This document shows positions 50,764 through 55,297 of a DNA stretch of 55,297 nucleotides, piece after piece (within the stretch, counting starts at the first letter, position 1; each line of letters starts with the position of its first letter). The position numbers and the translations under genes were made by a program. The stretch is from Rhodococcoides kyotonense (GTDB taxonomy: Bacteria > Actinomycetota > Actinomycetes > Mycobacteriales > Mycobacteriaceae), in assembly GCF_900188125.1 (NCBI RefSeq), contig NZ_FZOW01000029.1:1-55297 (forward strand), written 5' to 3'. The notes beneath the pieces were generated by a model that searched no databases, was not told the origin of the DNA, and was given only the letters and a program-made list of their open reading frames with translations.

Positions 50764-53268
50764 GTTGTGCGCTCGCGGGTGGCATTGGCGCCTTTGGGCA
50801 GGCCCGATGCGCGCGACACCGTCCTCGGTCGCCTGTGCGAGGTCGCGCATGCGGTGCCGGCCGCGACGGCTCTGGTGACCGACGACGGTTCCATCACGTT
50901 CGACGAACTGCTGCACCGCACGTACGCCGTCGCACGGAAGATCGCGACGATCGCCCCGACCGAGGCGGAACCCGTTGCAGTGGAGACCGCATCCACGATC
51001 GACGCGGTCGTCCTGATGTTCGCGGTATTCGCCTCGGGTCGGGTGCTCGTTCCGCTCGACCAGCACCTTCCCGAGGCGCGCCGCGAGCAGATCGTCGTTC
51101 AGGCAGGCGCCCGACGGCTCGGCATCGAGGACATCGCGAGCATCGAGGACTCCTCGACGCCACTGCCTGTCGTCACCGGGGACCACATCGCGCTCATCGC
51201 TTTCACGTCCGGTTCGACCGGGGCCGCGAAGGGCGTTCTCCTCAGCAATCGCATGTGCCTCAGCAAGGCCTACGAGGTGAGTTCGACGCTCGGGCTGTCG
51301 GGGCGCCACCGCGTCGGGAATGCTCTTCCGGTCAGTTTCGGGGCGGGCATCAACACCTTGCTCGCTGGAGTCCTCAGCGGCTCGCAGGTCCACTGCCGCG
51401 ACCCACGCACCGAGCACGCAGCGAACTTCACCGAGTGGGTCACGACGAATCATCTGACGACGCTGCATTGCTCGCCGTCGCTCGTGCGCGCACTCTCTGC
51501 GATTCCCTCCGCCGACCGCCTCTTCCCGTCGCTGCAGTACGTCGTCACGTACGGCGAGGCTCTGCATTCTCGCGACGTCACCCAATTTCGTCGCGAATCC
51601 GATTGCGCTGCAACGTTCGTCAACTGGTACGCCACCACCGAGGCCGGTGCCGTCGCGCGCATGCACTACGGTCTCGACACACCGCTGCCCGACGGGTTCC
51701 TCGACGCAGGCAGGTGCCCCGCGGGCAAGAGCGTCGACATCGTGCGATCCGACGGGATCCTCGCGCGTCCGGGCGAGGTCGGACAGGTCCGCGTCACCGG
51801 GGACTGCTTCGCCGACGGTTACCTCGACATGCCCGAGCAGACCGCTCTCCGCTTCACCGACGACTCGGGCCGCAGGCGGTACTGGACAGGCGATCTCGGA
51901 CGCATCGACGAGCGTGGCGTCCTGCACCTCGTCGGACGGATCGACGACGCGGTCAAGATCCGTGGCTATCTCGTCGAACCTGCGGAAGTGGAGAGCGCGG
52001 TGCGCTCGCTGGACGGTGTCTCCGATGCCGTCGTCGTCGCCTCCGAGGACAATGCTGTCCTCGAGCTGGCAGTGTTCTTCGTCGGCGATGTCGTCACCGA
52101 TGCCGACGTGCGCGGCGCGCTGCGCGAGACACTGCCGGATTGGATGGTCCCGAAGTTCGTCACTCGGCTCGACGCGATTCCGCGGACGCACCGCGGCAAG
52201 GTCGACCGAGCCGCGCTTCCACCCGTCCCAGTTCGCGTCGCCGAGGCCGCGGAAACCGTCCTGTCCGGCACGACCGAGTACTGGCTCGCGCTGATCGTCG
52301 CCCGTGAACTCGACCTGAATCAGATGCATCGGGACGCCGACTTCGCCGAGCTCGGTGCCACGTCGTTGGTGACGACCAGGATCCTCGTGGAGATCCGGCA
52401 AGCGTTCCACGTGGAACTTGCCCCAGCCGACCTCGTCAGTGCAATGACCGTGCGGCTGCTGGCGGCGTTGATCGACGAGCGGCTCGCCGAAGCCGAACGG
52501 AACCACGGATCACCGAAGAACCCGATCCTCGTACCGCTTCGAGCGGAAGGTACCGGTTCGCCACTGTTCGTCGTCGCAGGAGCCGGGGTGCCTGCCGTCG
52601 GGCTCGCACCGCTCGCGCGCCGACTGACGGGACGCCCGCTCTACGCACTCCAGGCCAAGGGCCTCGACGCGCGCGCTTTTCCGCATCGAACCATCTCCTG
52701 CGCCGCACGGGCATACGTCCGCGAAATCCAGAAGGTGCAGCCGCACGGCCCGTACACGCTGGCCGGGCACTCGCTCGGAGCGTGGATCGCGCTGGAGATG
52801 GCTCACGTGCTGGAGTCGCACGGCGAAACCGTCGAACATCTCGTTCTGCTCGACCCCCGTCTGTATCGGTGGTTGCTGGACAAGGTGCCGGGAGCCGGTC
52901 CACACCTCGAATCGGCGCCGCCGGAACCGGACGGCCCACGCTACAAGCCGGGTCTGCGGACGGTCATGCGGCAGATCACGCAGGTCGCCGCCGCCGGCAT
53001 CGTTCGATTCCGCACCACCGACCGATGGCTCACGTTCGGCCTCATCGGATCGATGGCCCTCAGGCGGCATACGCCGAAAGCGTGGGACGGGTCGGTGACC
53101 GTCGTCGTCACCGAGAGCAACACGTCCAGCCGTGCATCGTGGGAAGCTCTCGCTCCGGGCCGCCTCGACATCACTCCGGTGCCGGGCGAACACATCGGGC
53201 TGGTCCGAGAACCAGTCGTCACGACGGTCGCCGAGGTCATCGACCGAGCACTCGAGTCTCGACGGTGA
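50704..53268 (+). CDS. Single-module NRPS-like synthetase (adenylation-carrier-thioesterase)
   Basis: An 854-residue protein. The adenylation domain (about 30-510) has FTSGSTGAAKG (Lys176), YATTEAG, YWTGDLG and Lys499 in HRGKVDRAAL. The usual amino-acid-selecting Asp of the FDxS motif is not seen (VSFGAGIN), so a carboxylic acid without an alpha-amino group is possible. The carrier domain (about 515-600) has the phosphopantetheine Ser554 in LGATSLV. The thioesterase (about 620-854) has Ser690 (GHSLGAW), Asp717 and His830. No condensation domain is present. The GTG at 50704 has GGGAGG upstream. The first 20 residues are STG repeats. Product unknown; neighbours give an exporter and a hydrolase. 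Confidence 0.87.
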   Translation: MSTGFSSTGLPSTGLSGTGSVVRSRVALAPLGRPDARDTVLGRLCEVAHAVPAATALVTDDGSITFDELLHRTYAVARKIATIAPTEAEPVAVETASTIDAVVLMFAVFASGRVLVPLDQHLPEARREQIVVQAGARRLGIEDIASIEDSSTPLPVVTGDHIALIAFTSGSTGAAKGVLLSNRMCLSKAYEVSSTLGLSGRHRVGNALPVSFGAGINTLLAGVLSGSQVHCRDPRTEHAANFTEWVTTNHLTTLHCSPSLVRALSAIPSADRLFPSLQYVVTYGEALHSRDVTQFRRESDCAATFVNWYATTEAGAVARMHYGLDTPLPDGFLDAGRCPAGKSVDIVRSDGILARPGEVGQVRVTGDCFADGYLDMPEQTALRFTDDSGRRRYWTGDLGRIDERGVLHLVGRIDDAVKIRGYLVEPAEVESAVRSLDGVSDAVVVASEDNAVLELAVFFVGDVVTDADVRGALRETLPDWMVPKFVTRLDAIPRTHRGKVDRAALPPVPVRVAEAAETVLSGTTEYWLALIVARELDLNQMHRDADFAELGATSLVTTRILVEIRQAFHVELAPADLVSAMTVRLLAALIDERLAEAERNHGSPKNPILVPLRAEGTGSPLFVVAGAGVPAVGLAPLARRLTGRPLYALQAKGLDARAFPHRTISCAARAYVREIQKVQPHGPYTLAGHSLGAWIALEMAHVLESHGETVEHLVLLDPRLYRWLLDKVPGAGPHLESAPPEPDGPRYKPGLRTVMRQITQVAAAGIVRFRTTDRWLTFGLIGSMALRRHTPKAWDGSVTVVVTESNTSSRASWEALAPGRLDITPVPGEHIGLVREPVVTTVAEVIDRALESRR

Positions 53269-53402
53269 CCACCGTCGCACGTGGCACGCCCACGTTGACG
53301 GCTTCCATCGCGGCACATCGAAATGTGAGCTGTTCACCGTCGATCGAGACGCGTACGTTGGGCCAGGACGCTGTCGAGACGTCGCAGGGAGGGCCTGGAT
53401 TC

Positions 53403-54296
53403 ATGAGCGACAGATACGACCTGGACTCGGTGGAGTTGCACAGGGACGTACTGCGGTACGTCGATGTCGGTGACGGACCCCCGGTCGTGCTGGTGCACGG
53501 CCTGCTCGGATCGCACGAGTCCTGGGCGGGTCAGATCGAGCGCCTGTCGGAGAAATACCGCGTCATCGCACCGGATCTGTTCGGCCACGGCAGCTCGGAC
53601 AAGCCATCGGGAGACTATTCGCTCAGCTCGCATGCGGCGACATTGCGCGACCTGCTGGATCATCTGGACGTCGAGTCCGCGCCGATGGTCGGGCATTCGC
53701 TCGGCGGCGGCATCGTCATGCAGGCCACCTATCTGTTCCCCGAACGCGTCGACCGACTTGCGCTCGTCAGCAGCGGCGGCCTCGGGCCCGAGGTGTCGTT
53801 GTTGCTGAAAGCGGCGACGCTTCCCGGCAGCGAATTGGTGCTGCCGATCCTGGCTTCCGACTGGGTGCGTCGAAACACCGAAAGCGTCGTCGGACAGCTG
53901 AATCGATGGGGATTCCCGGTACACCCCGGCAAGTCACTGAACGAGACGTGGCGCGCATTCAAGACGGTGTCCGACAAAGGATCTCGTGAGGCGTTTCTGG
54001 CCTCCACCCGTGCCGTCGTCGGGCCACGTGGTCAAACCATCAGCGCGAAGCAACATTTCGAGAAGTTCGAGGGATTGCCGTCGCTGCTGATCTGGGGCGG
54101 CAAGGACCGCATGATCCCGGCGTCGCACGCCGACAGCATTCGACGCGAAGTCCCCGCGTCTCGTGTCGAGATCTTCTCGTCCGCAGGTCATTTCCCGCAG
54201 CTCGACGAGCCCGATCTGTTCTTCCGCATTCTCGACGAATTCCTCGCCGCGAACGCCGTGCCCGAATTACCCTCTCGGACAGCGGTATCGGACTGA
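53403..54296 (+). CDS. Alpha/beta hydrolase
   Basis: A 297-residue alpha/beta-fold hydrolase: oxyanion motif VLVHGLLGSHESW, nucleophile in VGHSLGGG, acid in LLIWGGKDRMIP, and His in SAGHFPQLDEP. It is like the MhpC/BphD-type and epoxide-hydrolase-like enzymes of actinobacteria. The start ATG at 53403 is 134 bp after the synthetase gene with no strong ribosome site (GGGAGGG lies 15 nt up). It could trim or release the synthetase product; no direct evidence. Confidence 0.85.
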   Translation: MSDRYDLDSVELHRDVLRYVDVGDGPPVVLVHGLLGSHESWAGQIERLSEKYRVIAPDLFGHGSSDKPSGDYSLSSHAATLRDLLDHLDVESAPMVGHSLGGGIVMQATYLFPERVDRLALVSSGGLGPEVSLLLKAATLPGSELVLPILASDWVRRNTESVVGQLNRWGFPVHPGKSLNETWRAFKTVSDKGSREAFLASTRAVVGPRGQTISAKQHFEKFEGLPSLLIWGGKDRMIPASHADSIRREVPASRVEIFSSAGHFPQLDEPDLFFRILDEFLAANAVPELPSRTAVSD

Positions 54297-54312
54297 CGGT
54301 GGTGGACTGACG

Positions 54313-54963
54313 ATGGCCGTCGTACCGATGTTTCCACTCGGCAGCGCCTTGCTGCCGGGCGAGCGACTTCCGCTGCACATCTTCGAACCTCGCTACCAGG
54401 AGATGCTGCGAGACTGTCTCGAGATGGACGACCCGAGCTTCGGCGTCGTCCTGATCGCGCAGGGCAGGGAAGCAGGCGGCGGTGACGTGCGGTACGACGT
54501 CGCGACTCTCGCTCACATCGTCGGCCACCGAGACATCGGGGACGGGCGACACCTCATCGAATGCATCGGCGACGAGCGGATCCGCGTCGACGTCTGGCTC
54601 GAAGACGACCCGTACCCACGCGCGGACGTGCGGGTCTGGCCGGACGAGCCGAGCGGCGCGCCTGCCGAGTCGGACCTGGCTGCTCTGGAACTCGAAGTGA
54701 TGCGCGACAAGATCGACGAGCTGTATCGACTGATCGGCAAACTGGCAGCCGCGGAAAGCACGACGCCACCGCCCGCCCCGAATCTCGACTCGCTGCCGAC
54801 GGACCCGGGCGAGCGCCTGTTCCAGCTCGCCACACACGTACCGATGGGCGAATCGGACCGCCAGGCGGTCCTCGAAGCGCCCGGACCGGCCGAAAGGCTG
54901 CGTGCGCTGCTCGACGCGATCGACACGGCGTCGGACATCGTGCGGTTTCGCCTGCAGGGTTAA
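54313..54963 (+). CDS. Stand-alone Lon N-terminal (LAN/PUA-like) domain protein
   Basis: A 216-residue protein consisting of the Lon substrate-recognition domain only: MFPLGSALLPGERLPLHIFEPRYQEMLRDCL (with the usual Gly turn), GVVLIAQG, GDGRHLIECIGDERIR, and a helical C-terminal part (DKIDELYRLIGKLAAAE). No AAA+ or protease domain follows, and full-length Lon is encoded separately at 22390-24705. Such proteins are widespread and may recognise substrates or regulate Lon. A strong hairpin terminator lies 23 bp after it. Confidence 0.88.
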   Translation: MAVVPMFPLGSALLPGERLPLHIFEPRYQEMLRDCLEMDDPSFGVVLIAQGREAGGGDVRYDVATLAHIVGHRDIGDGRHLIECIGDERIRVDVWLEDDPYPRADVRVWPDEPSGAPAESDLAALELEVMRDKIDELYRLIGKLAAAESTTPPPAPNLDSLPTDPGERLFQLATHVPMGESDRQAVLEAPGPAERLRALLDAIDTASDIVRFRLQG

Positions 54964-54986
54964 AACTACTGCCGGATTCAAGCAAC

Positions 54987-55027
54987 GAACCCCGGGAGGC
55001 CGATGGCTTCCCGGGGTTCTTCTTTTT
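54987..55027 (+). terminator. Rho-independent terminator
   Basis: GAACCCCGGGAGGCC (54987-55001) pairs with GGCTTCCCGGGGTTC (55005-55019), with one wobble, around a GAT loop, followed by TTCTTTTTG. It ends the Lon-domain gene transcript and abuts the 3' end of the minus-strand tRNA. Confidence 0.88.
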
Positions 55028-55028
55028 G

Positions 55029-55102
55029 TAGCGGGGACAGGATTTGAACCTGCGACCTCTGGGTTATGAGCCCAGCGAGCTACCGAGCTGCTCCACCCCG
55101 CG
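55029..55102 (-). tRNA. Initiator tRNA-fMet (anticodon CAT)
   Basis: The 74-nt minus-strand sequence begins CGCGGGGTGGAGCAG and has anticodon CAT in GGGCTCATAACCC. Initiator features are present: no Watson-Crick pair at 1-72 (C1 against T72) and three G-C pairs next to the anticodon loop. The T-arm GGTTCAAATCC and a closed acceptor stem are intact. CCA is not encoded. Confidence 0.96.
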
Positions 55103-55167
55103 TCGTTGTTCCTCAACCGTACATGCTCTGGCCACCGAACGCCCAATCGCCTGGTCAGGACTCCCTT

Positions 55168-55206
55168 GTGAGCGAAAATGTGTACCCCTCTATACATTTT
55201 CACTCA
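55168..55206. repeat. Palindromic element, copy 2 (imperfect)
   Basis: GTGAGCGAAAATGTGTA (55168-55184), a CCCCTC loop, and TATACATTTTCACTCA (55191-55206) match the element at 15098-15137. The right arm is identical over 16 bases; the left arm has two substitutions. It lies upstream of the initiator tRNA gene, so the family is not confined to convergent gene ends. Confidence 0.82.
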
Positions 55207-55297
55207 GTGATACTGGAGTTGTTCGTCGATGCAGGAGTTTGACTCGTTTTCGCTCTGACGCCGATGGCTGTCTTCCTCGTGATGTGTCTGCTGCTGC

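Noticed and set aside
55207..55297. Possible start of a + strand gene at ATG 55263 (MAVFLVMCLLL)
   Set aside because: Only 11 codons are visible, without a ribosome site; it cannot be supported.

Overview
The window is high-GC DNA with short gaps and many ATGA/GTGA gene overlaps. It is almost certainly chromosomal sequence from a mycolic-acid actinobacterium close to Rhodococcus. The support is the family content: a full MSMEG_0565-0572-type (Nit1C) nitrilase operon, three-domain LigD, IdeR-type iron boxes, a HAIR element in front of lon, a DUF222/HNH protein, and many genes that look leaderless (TANNNT 6-7 nt before the start codon). The genus is an inference. No gene-free stretch exceeds 300 bases, and I see no phage, transposase, CRISPR array or rRNA.

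Layout. 1-2 kb: the 3' end of ilvD, a secreted trypsin-like protease and a DUF6319-type protein. 2-6.8 kb: a tightly coupled phospholipid operon (PlsB-type acyltransferase, HAD phosphatase-AGPAT fusion, adenylate cyclase). 6.8-14.1 kb, minus strand: an eight-gene Nit1C-type operon encoding an Sll0783-like protein, a radical SAM protein, a GNAT/AIR-synthase fusion, an active-looking nitrilase, a MSMEG_0570-type protein, a flavin oxidoreductase, a second nitrilase paralogue that has lost its catalytic Cys and Glu, and a glycosyltransferase. 14.3-18 kb: two small membrane proteins, a palindromic repeat, an SRPBCC protein and LigD. 18-22.4 kb: a secreted lipase, an iron-regulated siderophore-binding lipoprotein and an ABC exporter. 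22.4-27.5 kb: Lon behind a HAIR (HspR) site, a HemK-like methyltransferase with a damaged start region, a TDT transporter and an ArsR/SRPBCC pair.

27.6-38.3 kb: an HNH/DUF222 protein with odd base composition, an HhH protein, an SDR, a TetR/ZapE divergent pair sharing a palindromic operator, an LLM oxidoreductase-MarR-pirin operon, an array of TTACAACAC boxes, RNase HI, an AcuI/YhdH reductase and an AlkA-like glycosylase. 38.4-47.2 kb: a solute-binding lipoprotein coupled to a BisC-type molybdoenzyme, then VOC, aldo/keto reductase, Bcr/CflA efflux and DUF309 genes, an iron-boxed protein resembling a condensation-domain fragment, and endonuclease IV. 47.3-55 kb: a MacB-type ABC exporter, a one-module adenylation-carrier-thioesterase synthetase, an alpha/beta hydrolase, a stand-alone Lon N-domain protein, a terminator and an initiator tRNA-Met. 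The last 90 bases hold nothing I can support.

The most notable points are the catalytically dead nitrilase paralogue embedded in the Nit1C operon, the palindromic repeat that supplies stop codons to two convergent genes, the mirror-symmetric leaderless TetR/ZapE promoter, the TTACAACAC box array, the orphan binding-protein/molybdoenzyme pair, and the iron-box and NRPS-like genes near 45.8-53.3 kb.
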